Of a stretch of DNA of 64,000 bases, positions 34,639-43,663 are shown in pieces (position 1 is the first letter of the stretch; each line of letters opens with the position of its first letter). The DNA comes from an uncultured Rhodobacter sp. (GTDB taxonomy: Bacteria > Pseudomonadota > Alphaproteobacteria > Rhodobacterales > Rhodobacteraceae): contig CAMFII010000001.1 of NCBI GenBank assembly GCA_945952585.1, positions 372,001-436,000 on the forward strand, written 5' to 3'. The translations under genes and the position numbers were made by a program. The notes under the pieces were generated by a model. That model was not told where the DNA came from, ran no database searches, and saw nothing but the letters and a program-made list of their open reading frames with translations.

Positions 34639-35427
34639 TCAAGCCGCACGGCCGTAGAAACCGATCTGCTCCTGCTTGCTGAACATCACGCCCGGGCGTT
34701 CGTAATAGGAAAAGACAGCGATGTAGCGCGACCGGGGGCCGGCGCAGGTCGTGACCCGATGCAGCGTGTTCTTGCCCTTGAAGACGTTCAGTGTTCCGGG
34801 CGTCAGATGCAGCGTCTTGGTCTCGGGATCGCGCCCTTCCAGCGTAGCCGCGACACCCTCGTAATTCGGGTCGGTGTCGGTGCGCAGGTTGGACCGATAC
34901 TCAAAGTCCCCGCCGCCGCTCGGCGCCTGCAGCAAGAGTGTGGTGGTGAATTCGGAGCGGTCGAAATGCCAGTTCAATGCCTCGCCGTCGCCGTACCGCA
35001 TGACGTTTAGCCGGGCGAGCGGGTCGCGCATGGTGAAAAGCGTCGCCTTCTCCATCGTGGCGGCCAGGAACACGGCGAACTGCGGCCATTCATAGATCCA
35101 AGCCGGCACAGTTTCGGCGATCTGGTCGCCACAAACGGTGTGGTTGATCGTGTTGACCTTGTTCAACGCCGGATGCCCTTCCGGGATGCCGGGCACGTCA
35201 TCGCGGAAATAGACGTTGTGGGCGCGCTTGTGGACGAAGGACAGCGTTTCCATGACCGGCTCGATCTGGGTCATGGCACGCGCCACCGCGTCAGGCTTCA
35301 CGAAGCCATCGAGATTGAACATGCCTTCGCTTGCCAGGTCGGCCCGACACCGGGCCACAAGTTGATGCCAGGCAGGCGATCCAGGCTGGTCAAGCGGGAC
35401 GCGGTCGAGATCAAGTATGTCGCGCAT
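34639..35427 (-). CDS. Fe(II)/2-oxoglutarate-dependent oxygenase, HalD/BesD-like fold
   Basis: 262-aa non-haem iron enzyme. The metal triad is visible as H154-x-D156 (NWHFD) and H223 (NTLHRVT), with a following Arg (PRSR) suitable for 2-oxoglutarate. Because the position after H-x is Asp and not Gly/Ala, it should be a hydroxylase rather than a halogenase. The KGKNTLHRVT-type C-terminal segment resembles the BesD/HalD group that acts on free amino acids. It is the first gene of the operon, facing a LysR gene. It may oxidise the same molecule as the Rieske enzyme, or its product. Confidence 0.82.
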   Translation of the reverse strand: MRDILDLDRVPLDQPGSPAWHQLVARCRADLASEGMFNLDGFVKPDAVARAMTQIEPVMETLSFVHKRAHNVYFRDDVPGIPEGHPALNKVNTINHTVCGDQIAETVPAWIYEWPQFAVFLAATMEKATLFTMRDPLARLNVMRYGDGEALNWHFDRSEFTTTLLLQAPSGGGDFEYRSNLRTDTDPNYEGVAATLEGRDPETKTLHLTPGTLNVFKGKNTLHRVTTCAGPRSRYIAVFSYYERPGVMFSKQEQIGFYGRAA

Positions 35428-35505
35428 CTGAGCCTCTCGGGCTGGTTTCTGAAATAAGGGTGGCTCAGATTCTTCTTTTCACAAGCAGGCAAAATGTTAG
35501 GCTGA

Positions 35506-35520
35506 CTTAGATAAACTAAG
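35506..35520. promoter_or_regulatory. LysR-type box CTTAG-ATAAA-CTAAG
   Basis: Perfect 5+5 bp inverted repeat with a T-N11-A core, in the 100-bp divergent region between the 2OG-oxygenase operon and the lysR gene, ending 7 nt before the lysR ATG. This is the expected place for an autoregulatory LysR site controlling both directions. Confidence 0.5.
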
Positions 35521-35527
35521 CCAGAAA

Positions 35528-36460
35528 ATGACCGCCCGCCTTCCCCCTCTCAATGCCCTGCGCGCCTTCGAGGCAGCGGCCCGGACCGGCAGCTATGTTG
35601 CTGCCGCCCGCGAGATCGGCGTTTCTCCGGCCGCCATCAGCCAGCAGGTGCGGAACCTGGAGCAATTCTTCGACAAGCGCCTGTTCGCGCGGCACAACAA
35701 CCATGTGGTGCTGACCGATGCCGGCCACGCAATCTTTGCCGGCACGACCGAGGCGCTTCAGGCGATCTCGACCGTGACCGAGCAGACGCTGACCGGGACG
35801 GCCCGGTCACGGCTGGTCATCAGCGTCCTGCCATCGGTCGCAAGACGCTGGCTCGCACCGCGTCTGGCGGCGTTTGTTCGGGTGGAACCGCAGATCCGCT
35901 TCGCGCTGCGGATCGAGGAGGACCCGGTGGATTTCGACCATGCCGAGATCGACCTGCGCATCTGCTACGGTACCAACCCCTACCCCGAACTGACCCGGAT
36001 CGAGTTGCGCCGCGACGAGGTTCTGCCGGTCTGCAGTCCCGGCTACCTCGCGCGAAACCCAGCGGCGGCGACCCCGGGTCTTGCCGGCGTCCCGGATGAG
36101 GACCTCATCCACACCGATTGGGGGCCGGGATTTGGCTCGCTCCCCTCATGGGAGGCATGGTTCGCCCGGAACGGCACAGTGCGGCCCGGCCGATCCAAGG
36201 GCTTTGTCGTCGGCATGTCCGGCCTTGCTCTGGATTTCGCCTGCGAGGGCCTTGGCGTCGCCCTTGGGCAACGCATGCTGGCCGAAGACGATCTGAAAAG
36301 CGGCAAGCTCGTCGCGCTGTCTTCCCTGTCAATGCCACTAGGCCATCCCTACAGCCTTGTCCATCCGCGCGGTCGCGCCAGGAAGGCAGGCCTGCAGAAA
36401 ATTCTTGCCTGGCTGCAGGCCCGCAAGACCGCCACTTCGCCACAGGTCGCGGAAGGATGA
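35528..36460 (+). CDS. LysR-family regulator (GcvA-like), control of the 27747-35427 operon
   Basis: 310-aa regulator. The N-terminal helix-turn-helix has the GcvA-subgroup form (PPLNALRAFEAAARTGSYVAAAREIGVSPAAISQQVRNLE), and the effector domain (from about residue 90) includes RWLAPRLAAFVRVEPQIRFAL and DLRICYG. It is transcribed away from the oxygenase/importer operon across a 100-bp region with a LysR-type box, so it very probably regulates it. The effector is likely the imported compound or a product. Confidence 0.9.
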   Translation: MTARLPPLNALRAFEAAARTGSYVAAAREIGVSPAAISQQVRNLEQFFDKRLFARHNNHVVLTDAGHAIFAGTTEALQAISTVTEQTLTGTARSRLVISVLPSVARRWLAPRLAAFVRVEPQIRFALRIEEDPVDFDHAEIDLRICYGTNPYPELTRIELRRDEVLPVCSPGYLARNPAAATPGLAGVPDEDLIHTDWGPGFGSLPSWEAWFARNGTVRPGRSKGFVVGMSGLALDFACEGLGVALGQRMLAEDDLKSGKLVALSSLSMPLGHPYSLVHPRGRARKAGLQKILAWLQARKTATSPQVAEG

Positions 36461-36670
36461 TGCCGGGCTGACGATCAGCGCAGGACCAGCCCGTCTTCGG
36501 ACTTGCGACCTGCGCTGCGGGCCAGACCCACATGATGATCGGTGAGCCGGCGCAATTCGCTGCGACCGGCCGAGGCGCGGAGCGGGATCAGGCTGTAGGC
36601 ACAGGGCGACTCCATAGCTTCCCTTGGGAGGATTGCTAGCGCGCGGTACCGCCGTTCCCTCTGCAGCCTT

Positions 36671-37981
36671 TCAAGACGCAGCGGCGTCCGGCCGAAGGTC
36701 AAAAACCTCGCCGGGAAAGAACTTGGCGAGGCGGATGTCTGCGGATCGGGCGTGCCCTTCCATGCCTTCCAGCCGGGAAATCCGCGCCGTGGCTTCGGCC
36801 AGCGGCCGGGTCGCATCCCGTGTTGCGCGCTGCCAGGTCACCGTTTTCATGAACTTGTGCACCGAAAGCCCGCCGGTGTAGCGCGCTGCGCCCGAGGTCG
36901 GCAGGACGTGGTTCGGCCCCGATGTCTTGTCCCCGAAGGCGACAGTTGTCTCCTCGCCCAGGAAGAGCGAGCCATAGGCCTTGAGCCGTTGCAGCCACCA
37001 GTCGAGGTCTTTCGCCTGAACGTGCAGATGTTCCGGCGCATAGTGGTCGGCCACCTGGGCCATCTCCTCGGGGCCGTCGCACAGGATCACCTCGGCCATG
37101 CCATCCCAGGCGGCACGGGCGCTGTCACGATTGAGCGGCGGCAGCGCGTCGATCAGGCGTGGCACAAGATCCAGAACCTTCTGCGCCAGCGCCGCGTCGG
37201 AGGTGACGAGCCAGACCGGCGAGTTATGGCCGTGCTCGGCCTGACCGACGAGGTCGAACGCCACCATCTCGGCATCCGCGCTGGCATCGGCGACGACCAT
37301 GCTGTCGGTCGGCCCCGCGAACATGTCGATGCCGACCTGGCCAAAAAGAACCCGCTTGGCCTCGGCCACATACTGGTTGCCGGGCCCCACAAGAATGTCG
37401 GCCTTGGGCAGGCCGAAAAGCCCGCTCGCCATTGCCGCGACACCCTGCACCCCGCCCATGTTCAGGATCACATCGGCGCCGCACAAATCCATCGCGAACA
37501 GGATTGCGGGGGGAATACCGATCCCCGGCCTTGGTGGGGAACAGGCGGTGATGTGCGGCACACCGGCGACCTTGGCGGTGGTGATGGTCATGATCGCGCT
37601 GGCAACGTGGCTGTAGCGCCCGCCCGGCACATAGCAGCCTGCCGCCGAAACCGGGATCTGCTTTTGGCCGGCGGTCAGTCCCGGCAGGATCTCGACCACG
37701 CAATCCGAGATGGTGGCACGTTGGGCCTCGGCAAAGCGGCGGATATTCGCGTGGGAAAAGCGGATATCTTCCTTCACGCGCTCGGGCACAGCATCCGCCG
37801 CCGCCTTGCGCGCGGCATCCGACACGATGATCTCGCCCGTCCAGTTGTCCAGCTCGCGCGCATAGGCGCGGGCCGCCTCTTCGCCGCCATCGGCGATGCG
37901 CTTCAGCATTGCAGCCACAGCGGCGCGCACGTCCTGCTGATCCGTCTCGGCGGTTTTCCGGGCCTTCTTCAGGTAGATCAT
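36671..37981 (-). CDS. hpsN: HisD-family dehydrogenase, HpsN-like (sulfopropanediol 3-dehydrogenase)
   Basis: 436-aa zinc/NAD-dependent dehydrogenase of the histidinol dehydrogenase fold. HpsN oxidises (R)-2,3-dihydroxypropane-1-sulfonate twice to sulfolactate. Seen are DIRFSHANIRRFAEAQR, the GCYVPGG loop, VGPGNQYVAEAKR, FAGPTDS and the Zn ligand motif Q247-AEH250, plus GDKTSGPNHVLPTSG and LEGMEGHA, all close to HpsN. Start ATG at 37981 (MIYLKKA). It is the last gene of an operon with a taurine-type importer and a cysteate lyase-like gene, so a sulfonate role fits better than histidine synthesis. Confidence 0.78.
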   Translation of the reverse strand: MIYLKKARKTAETDQQDVRAAVAAMLKRIADGGEEAARAYARELDNWTGEIIVSDAARKAAADAVPERVKEDIRFSHANIRRFAEAQRATISDCVVEILPGLTAGQKQIPVSAAGCYVPGGRYSHVASAIMTITTAKVAGVPHITACSPPRPGIGIPPAILFAMDLCGADVILNMGGVQGVAAMASGLFGLPKADILVGPGNQYVAEAKRVLFGQVGIDMFAGPTDSMVVADASADAEMVAFDLVGQAEHGHNSPVWLVTSDAALAQKVLDLVPRLIDALPPLNRDSARAAWDGMAEVILCDGPEEMAQVADHYAPEHLHVQAKDLDWWLQRLKAYGSLFLGEETTVAFGDKTSGPNHVLPTSGAARYTGGLSVHKFMKTVTWQRATRDATRPLAEATARISRLEGMEGHARSADIRLAKFFPGEVFDLRPDAAAS

Positions 37982-37997
37982 CGGTCTGTCCTTCGGG

Positions 37998-38867
37998 TCA
38001 CATCCGGCCCTTCCACGGAACAAGGCGGCGTTCGAGGAAGCGCATGAGCAGGTCGAAGCCGAAGGCGATGATGGCGATCACGAAGATCCCCATGATGACA
38101 ACGGGCGTCTGCAGGAACTGGCTGGCCGAAAGCACCATGTAGCCAAGGCCCTTGGTCGAGGCGACCATCTCGGCCGCGACGAGCGTCGTCCAGCCAAAGC
38201 CGATACCAATGCGCATCGCCGTCAGAATCTCGGGCAGGGCTGCGGGCATGATCACATGACGCATGACCTGCCAGCGCGTCGCGCCGAAGGAATAGGCGGC
38301 ATGGATCTGCTCGATCGCCGCCGACTTCACCCCCGACCGCGCCCCGAGAACGATCGGCGCAAAGATCGACAGGAAGATCAGCAGAACCTTCGACGTCTCG
38401 CCGATGCCGAACCAGATGATCATCAGCGGCAGATAGGCCAGCGGCGGGATCGGTCGGTAGAACTCGATCGGGGGGTCGAAGATCCCGCGCAGGAGCGGGC
38501 TCATCCCCATGGCGAGACCAAGGGGCAGGCCGATGAGGCAGGCAAGAATGAAGGCGCCGAAGACCCGGAAGGTCGAGATCAGCAGATGGTCCATGAAGGA
38601 CGTGTTGGTAAAGCCGTTCTGCCAGACGGAAATGAACTTGCCGACCACATCAAAGGGTGACGGGACGAAAAGCGGTTTGACCAGGCCCAGAGCCGTGACC
38701 AGCCACCAGACGAAAAGCAACACGGCGATCGAGCCGATCGACAGCCAGAACGTGTTTCCCTGCCCCGGGACGCCATAGATCTCGCCCGGCTGGGTCGGGC
38801 GCGCGCGGGACAGCCGGGCAATGAGTCCCGGCTTTTGCCCAGGCTTCTGTTCGGGAACGGAACTCAT
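37998..38867 (-). CDS. tauC: TauC-type sulfonate ABC transporter permease
   Basis: 289-aa inner-membrane permease of the taurine/nitrate/sulfonate class. After about 45 cytoplasmic residues there are six hydrophobic segments, and the EAA loop reads [25 protein letters not shown]. The [20 protein letters not shown] segment is typical of TauC/SsuC. It overlaps the tauB stop by 4 nt and is followed after 16 nt by the hpsN-like gene. Confidence 0.9.
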   Translation of the reverse strand: MSSVPEQKPGQKPGLIARLSRARPTQPGEIYGVPGQGNTFWLSIGSIAVLLFVWWLVTALGLVKPLFVPSPFDVVGKFISVWQNGFTNTSFMDHLLISTFRVFGAFILACLIGLPLGLAMGMSPLLRGIFDPPIEFYRPIPPLAYLPLMIIWFGIGETSKVLLIFLSIFAPIVLGARSGVKSAAIEQIHAAYSFGATRWQVMRHVIMPAALPEILTAMRIGIGFGWTTLVAAEMVASTKGLGYMVLSASQFLQTPVVIMGIFVIAIIAFGFDLLMRFLERRLVPWKGRM

Positions 38868-39652
38868 CCTTCGGCCTCCTCGTCGGCGAAGATGATCTTC
38901 AGGACCTTTTCGCGCAGGTCGATGAATTCGGGCGAAGCCTTGACCTGCCGGGCCGGCACCGCCGCCTGGAACCGACGGGAGAAGGGCAAATCGAAGACAT
39001 GGGTGATACGCCCCGGTCGCGGGGACATGACGATCAGCTTGGTGCCCATGAACAGCGCCTCTTCGACGCTGTGGGTGATGAAGAAGACCGACTTCCCGGT
39101 TTCGCCCCAGATCTTCAGGATCAACTCCTGCGCCTTTTCGCGTGTCAGCGCGTCGAGGGCGCCCAGGGGTTCGTCCATCAGCAGGATCTTCGGGTTGCAG
39201 GTCAGGGCCCGCGCGATGCCGACCCGTTGCTGCATGCCGCCGGACAACTTGTAGACCGGCGAGGTCTGGAACCCTTCCAGACCCAGAAGTCCTATGAAGG
39301 TATTGGCCGTCTCGTAGCGCTCGCGTTTCGGAACGCCCTGGATCTTCAATCCGAAGGCCACATTGTCGAGCACGTTCAGCCAGGGAAGCAGCGCGTGCTT
39401 CTGAAAGACCACGGCACGGTCCGCCCCCGGGCCGGAGACGGGCTTGCCATCCAGCGTGAGCTTGCCAGAGGTCGGCGCGAGAAAGCCCGCGATGAGGTTC
39501 AGCAGCGTCGACTTCCCACAGCCCGAGGCCCCCAGGGCCACGACGAATTCACCTTCGCCGATATCCAGATTGATCTCGCTCAGCGCGGCCACCGGAGGCC
39601 GGCCGTCGGCAGCCGGATAAACGACGGAAACGGAATCGATCTTAAGACCCAA
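38864..39652 (-). CDS. tauB: TauB-type sulfonate ABC transporter ATPase
   Basis: 262-aa single-domain ATPase: Walker [18 protein letters not shown]-loop [21 protein letters not shown], signature [15 protein letters not shown], Walker [13 protein letters not shown] and switch His in [14 protein letters not shown]. The motif set is that of TauB/SsuB. It sits between tauA (with an intervening stem-loop) and tauC. Confidence 0.92.
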   Translation of the reverse strand: MGLKIDSVSVVYPAADGRPPVAALSEINLDIGEGEFVVALGASGCGKSTLLNLIAGFLAPTSGKLTLDGKPVSGPGADRAVVFQKHALLPWLNVLDNVAFGLKIQGVPKRERYETANTFIGLLGLEGFQTSPVYKLSGGMQQRVGIARALTCNPKILLMDEPLGALDALTREKAQELILKIWGETGKSVFFITHSVEEALFMGTKLIVMSPRPGRITHVFDLPFSRRFQAAVPARQVKASPEFIDLREKVLKIIFADEEAEG

Positions 39653-39682
39653 GTGACTCTCCTGCTGCGAGCGCTGCCGCCA

Positions 39683-39704
39683 CCCGGGCCATCACTGGCC
39701 CGGG
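39683..39704 (-). other. stem-loop between tauA and tauB
   Basis: Perfect 9-bp arms CCCGGGCCA and TGGCCCGGG around a TCAC loop, in the 67-nt tauA-tauB gap and 15 nt past the tauA stop. No T-run follows. It probably raises tauA over tauB output by mRNA stability or partial attenuation. Confidence 0.6.
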
Positions 39705-39719
39705 CAGGTCTCGATCAGG

Positions 39720-40709
39720 TCACTGCGCCGCAGCCTGGGCGTAGCTCGGGTTCACGAAGGCCGAATAGTCGTCGAGCGTCGTGTCGATCCGGCCGGCCTT
39801 CTTCAGGAAGTCAGCGGTCACCTTGATCTTTGGCGCCGCCCCACCAAGCCAGGTGTCGGTGACCTGTGTCGCCATGGGCAGGAAGGTGAAGCCTTCCAGG
39901 ATGCCCGGCACCTGCGCAGGATCGGCGCCGGTGGCAGCGGCCAGGGCCTTGACCTCGGCGCTGTCGGGCGTCCAGGCGGCAGGGTTGGCCAGATACATGC
40001 CGTTGACGCGGTCGATCTCCTTCAGGAAGGCCACGATCTTGTCCTTGTTGGCTTCGGCGAATTCGCGGTTCACCACCCAGCCGTCATAGGTCGGGAAGCC
40101 CCATTCCGCCGTCTGGTCGGCTCCAACGATCAATTCCCCGGACTTGAGGATCTCGGACTGGACCGGCTGCCAGATCCAGGCGGCATCGATCACGCCCTGA
40201 TCCCAGGACGCCGCGATCTGGTCGGGCGGCATCCCCACGATGGTAACATCCGTCTCGGCCAGTCCCTCATGCTGCAACGCGCCCATCAACGAGTAATGCG
40301 CCGTCGAACCGATCGGCACGGCGATGCGCTTGCCCTTCAGGTCGGCGATGGTCTTGATGCCCGACCCGTTATGGGCAATCAGCGATTCCGCTTTTCCGAT
40401 CACGTCGGAATAGGCGATGAGCTGGATATCCAGGCCGGAACTGGTGCCGATGGCTACAGGAGAAGAGCCAAGCTCAGACAGCACGACATCGCCCGAAGCC
40501 ATAGCAGCGATCACATCGGTGCCGGCATCGAACTTGCGCCATTCAATCTCCCAGCCGTTTTCCTTGGCGAGTGCGTCGGAGGTCGACAGCAGCTGCATGG
40601 GTGTGGGGTTGCCGAAATGGCCAATGATGATCTTCTCGGCCAGAGCCTGTCCGGCCATCAGCGCAGATGCGGCGACACCGAACAGGACGTGTTTCAGTTT
40701 CAAGGCCAT
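39720..40709 (-). CDS. tauA: TauA-type periplasmic sulfonate-binding protein
   Basis: 329-aa periplasmic protein with signal peptide (MALKLKHVLFGVAAS..., cleavage after ALA, residue 24). The mature N-terminus IIIGHFGNPTPMQLL, FDAGTDVIAAMASGDV, GSSPVAIGTSSG and VPIGSTAHYSLMGAL, then DAAWIWQPV, are TauA features. The ligand is a sulfonate: taurine by family, with DHPS or cysteate also possible given the neighbours. The frame is open upstream, but the ATG at 40709 gives the signal peptide. Confidence 0.9.
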   Translation of the reverse strand: MALKLKHVLFGVAASALMAGQALAEKIIIGHFGNPTPMQLLSTSDALAKENGWEIEWRKFDAGTDVIAAMASGDVVLSELGSSPVAIGTSSGLDIQLIAYSDVIGKAESLIAHNGSGIKTIADLKGKRIAVPIGSTAHYSLMGALQHEGLAETDVTIVGMPPDQIAASWDQGVIDAAWIWQPVQSEILKSGELIVGADQTAEWGFPTYDGWVVNREFAEANKDKIVAFLKEIDRVNGMYLANPAAWTPDSAEVKALAAATGADPAQVPGILEGFTFLPMATQVTDTWLGGAAPKIKVTADFLKKAGRIDTTLDDYSAFVNPSYAQAAAQ

Positions 40710-40753
40710 GGTCGTCTCCTCTGTTGCTTTGTTCGCAGTTTTCTTCTTTGTCT

Positions 40754-41482
40754 TCAGCCGAACCCTTTCCGCGGCTGTTCTTCCGTTCTTTCGGCCGCAA
40801 GGGCGAAGTCCCTTATCGCGCCGACCAGCACATCCAGCGTATCGAAGGCATCGCTCCCCGCAGCCGCAGCATCGGCGATCAGGGAAAACTCGGTGCAGGC
40901 AATCATCTGCACACGGGCGCCCTGCTGCAACACCTCTTCCGATGCAGCCGCCAGCGCCCGCCGCGGCTGCGGACCGGCATCCCCCGCCTTGATGCGCCGG
41001 ATCGCCGTCAGCAGCGCAGCCTCGTCGGATGAATAGACGGGAACAAGTTTCCGGGCGGCGAGCGGTGCATCGAAAAGCCCGATCTTTCTGACTGCGGGCG
41101 AAGCAAGAATGCCGACCCGCCCTCCTGCCCCGGCCCGCTTCGCAGCCTCGGCGACAGACAGCGCGACCATGTTCAGGAAGGGCACGGGGACGGCCGAGGT
41201 GATCGCAGCGGTGTAATGATGGGCAGTGTTGCAAGGCATCGCCAGTGCGACGGCCCCCCCCGCAACCAGCCGCCTGGCCATATCAGCAAGCACTAGGCCC
41301 GGATCCTCGCCGTCTCCGTCGAGGAGATGGCGTATCCGCGACGGAACCTGCGGGTTCTGGTCGACGATCAGCGGAATGTGGTCTGCGTCATCGGCGGCGG
41401 GCACGCAATCCAGAACCTTCTGCATCAGCAGTATGGTTGCCTGCGGCCCCATTCCGCCCAGAATGCCCACCCGCCGCATCAT
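40754..41482 (-). CDS. aspartate/glutamate racemase family protein, possible cysteate racemase
   Basis: 242-aa cofactor-independent racemase-type protein. Both catalytic cysteines are present: MPCNTAHHY (about residue 83) and IACTEFSL (about 195). The N-terminus VGILGGMGPQAT is diagnostic. It lies between cuyA and tauA in the sulfonate operon, so conversion of D-cysteate to the L-form used by the lyase is an attractive guess. Broad-specificity amino acid racemase is the safe call. Confidence 0.85.
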   Translation of the reverse strand: MMRRVGILGGMGPQATILLMQKVLDCVPAADDADHIPLIVDQNPQVPSRIRHLLDGDGEDPGLVLADMARRLVAGGAVALAMPCNTAHHYTAAITSAVPVPFLNMVALSVAEAAKRAGAGGRVGILASPAVRKIGLFDAPLAARKLVPVYSSDEAALLTAIRRIKAGDAGPQPRRALAAASEEVLQQGARVQMIACTEFSLIADAAAAGSDAFDTLDVLVGAIRDFALAAERTEEQPRKGFG

Positions 41483-41587
41483 CGGCGTCCTCCCAGAGGA
41501 AACAGCCCAGGGCAGCCGCGGGCGACCTGCGCCGGGGGCGTCATCCTTGGGATCTGTTCGCCGGTGGCTGGGGCAGGGTTCATGGGG

Positions 41588-42607
41588 TCAGACCGTCAGT
41601 CCCTTGCGTTGTTCCGAGAAGACCGCATCATAGCCGAAAAGCGCCGCCGAGCCGCCGGTGTGCAGGAACACCACCCGCTGTCCCTTGGTGAAGCGACCCT
41701 TGCGGATATAGTCTATCAGACCGGCCGCGCCCTTTCCCGAATAAACCGGGTCCAGAAGGATGCCTTCCAGCTGGGCGAACAGCCTGATCGCCTCTAGCGT
41801 ATCCTCTCGCGGAATGCCGTAGCCGGCACCGACATAGCTGCTGTCAGCCACCACATCGCCGCGCGCGACGACGGAGGGGCAGCCAAGCTTCTCGGCCGTG
41901 CGGACGGCAAGGTTGAAGACCGACTCTTCCTGCTTTTCCCGTGGCGCCCGCACCCCGATCCCCAGAAGCGGAATTCCGGCGTTGATCGCCTTGAGCCCGG
42001 TTATCAGCCCGCCCTGCGTCCCCGCGCTGCCGGTTGCCGTTACGATGTGATCGATAACAAGGCCACGATCATTCGCCTGCGAGACAAGTTCGAAGGCGCA
42101 ATTGACATAGCCGAGCGCCCCGGTCGGGTTCGATCCGCCCCCCGGGATGATGTAGACCTTCCGCCCTTCGTTGCGCAGCCGCTGCGCCACAAGCTCCATC
42201 TCGGTCGCCATATCCATCCCGCCGGCCCGCTTTGAGGTGGTCGCGCCATGGAGATGGTCCAGAAGCACGTTGCCGTTGGTGTTGTAGTTGGGGTCGTTCG
42301 ATCCGGTGCGGTCTTCCAGAAGGATATGGCAGGCAAGGCCCAGCTTGGCAGCGAAGGCCGCCGTCTGCCGCGCGTGGTTGGACTGCGTCGCCCCTTGGGT
42401 GATGATCGTATCCGCGCCCTCCGCAAGGGCCTCGGCCATCAGGAATTCCAGCTTGCGCGTCTTGTTTCCGCCAGTCGAAAGTCCGGTGCAATCGTCCCGC
42501 TTGATCCAGATCTCCGGCCCGCCAAGTTCCTTCGTCAGGCGGTCCAGCCGCTCGAGCGGGGTCGGCAGATGGGCCAGGAAAACACGCGGAAATCGGGCAA
42601 GATGCAT
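41588..42607 (-). CDS. cuyA: L-cysteate sulfo-lyase, CuyA-like PLP enzyme
   Basis: 339-aa PLP enzyme of the D-cysteine desulfhydrase/ACC deaminase family. CuyA releases sulfite and ammonia from L-cysteate, leaving pyruvate. Evidence: the [19 protein letters not shown] start, [21 protein letters not shown] with the PLP lysine in [21 protein letters not shown] and the C-terminal [16 protein letters not shown] set the start at the ATG at 42607, where homology begins; the open frame upstream covers the divergent promoter. D-cysteine desulfhydrase is the alternative, but the Tau importer and HpsN neighbours favour CuyA. Confidence 0.82.
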   Translation of the reverse strand: MHLARFPRVFLAHLPTPLERLDRLTKELGGPEIWIKRDDCTGLSTGGNKTRKLEFLMAEALAEGADTIITQGATQSNHARQTAAFAAKLGLACHILLEDRTGSNDPNYNTNGNVLLDHLHGATTSKRAGGMDMATEMELVAQRLRNEGRKVYIIPGGGSNPTGALGYVNCAFELVSQANDRGLVIDHIVTATGSAGTQGGLITGLKAINAGIPLLGIGVRAPREKQEESVFNLAVRTAEKLGCPSVVARGDVVADSSYVGAGYGIPREDTLEAIRLFAQLEGILLDPVYSGKGAAGLIDYIRKGRFTKGQRVVFLHTGGSAALFGYDAVFSEQRKGLTV

Positions 42608-42691
42608 CGCGGCCGTCCTTTTGAAGACTTGCAGAACCAAACTATTCGCCCGGATCCGAATGATTGCAAATTCGAAATTCTCCGAATAACT

Positions 42692-42704
42692 TGCAATAAT
42701 TGCA
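42692..42704. promoter_or_regulatory. LysR-type box TGCAA-TAA-TTGCA
   Basis: Perfect inverted repeat with T-N11-A geometry, 22 nt before the GTG of the lysR gene and in the 118-bp region that it shares with cuyA. A second inverted pair, ATTCG/CGAAT (42670-42674 and 42683-42687), lies next to it and could be the activation half-site. Confidence 0.5.
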
Positions 42705-42725
42705 TGATATGGCCGGAGCGACCTC

Positions 42726-43628
42726 GTGCGGCTGGAATGGCTCGAAGATATCCTGGCGATCGCGCAGACCGGATCCTTCAGCGGTGCTGCCGAACGCCGA
42801 AGACTTACGCAATCTGCCTTTTCTCGCCGCATCCAGCAGATCGAGGATCATGTCGGGGTCGAGCTTTTCGACCGCAGCCGCAAGCCGGTCCGCCTGCGCC
42901 CGACGACCCTGTCGCAAAGCGCCCAGATCGAGCAGCTTTCCGCGGCACTTCGCCAGCTGCTGGCTGACCTGCGCCGTGGCGACCGGATCGCCTCCAACCG
43001 GATCGTCATCGCAAGCCAGCATTCGCTGACGACATCGCTTGCGCCGCGCATCATCCAGGGGATCCAGGACAAGGGCGACGCGATCTATGTCCGATTGCGC
43101 TCGGCCAACCTCGACGAATGCTTCGGCCTGCTCCTGTCCCGACAAGCGGACCTTGCGATTGTCTACCGCGCACCCGGCGGCGGAGACGAGTTTGCACGCG
43201 ACTACCTTGAAACCCTGGAGATCGGAGCAGACCGGCTGATCCCGGTCATCCGCCGCGATCTGTCAGGCCGATTTCTGGGCCCCGCGGTCGAGACCGAGCT
43301 GCCCATCATCGCCTATCCCGCCGATGTCTTCCTGGGCCGGGTCATGGCCGACCGTATCCTGCCACGTCTTGCGAGTGGGATCGTGCTCTTGCCACGGGCT
43401 GAGACGTCGTTGACGATCGCTGCGCTGGAAATGGCGGCAGTCGGCACCGCGGTCGCCTGGGTTCCCCAATCCTTGGCGTTGCAGGGCCTCTCGTCCGGAC
43501 AGCTGGCGGATCTTTCCGAAACCTTGCCCAGTTGCGACCTGACGGTACGGGCCATGCGCCTGCACGGGCCGCAAAGCCCCGCGGAGGAAGCCGTTTGGGC
43601 GCAACTCTCGCAGACACGGATGCCCTGA
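42726..43628 (+). CDS. LysR-family regulator, probable control of the sulfonate operon
   Basis: 300-aa regulator starting at GTG. The helix-turn-helix is at residues 1-60 ([39 protein letters not shown]), and the effector-binding domain follows. It is divergent from cuyA, across a 118-bp region carrying a LysR-type box. By position it should sense cysteate or a related sulfonate, as CuyR-type regulators do; that is inference. Confidence 0.88.
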   Translation: MRLEWLEDILAIAQTGSFSGAAERRRLTQSAFSRRIQQIEDHVGVELFDRSRKPVRLRPTTLSQSAQIEQLSAALRQLLADLRRGDRIASNRIVIASQHSLTTSLAPRIIQGIQDKGDAIYVRLRSANLDECFGLLLSRQADLAIVYRAPGGGDEFARDYLETLEIGADRLIPVIRRDLSGRFLGPAVETELPIIAYPADVFLGRVMADRILPRLASGIVLLPRAETSLTIAALEMAAVGTAVAWVPQSLALQGLSSGQLADLSETLPSCDLTVRAMRLHGPQSPAEEAVWAQLSQTRMP

Positions 43629-43663
43629 CAGATCAGGCCCGACGGTTGCGAACGCGTCCGAAT

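Noticed and set aside
36475-36615. A 46-codon minus-strand frame with an AGGGA ribosome-like site, between lysR and the hpsN-like gene
   Set aside because: No homology or domain that I recognise and no supporting context; it could be a small protein, but the evidence is too thin to annotate.
36671-37981. Annotation as biosynthetic histidinol dehydrogenase (hisD)
   Set aside because: Operon partners are sulfonate genes and the sequence follows HpsN features; no other his genes are near.
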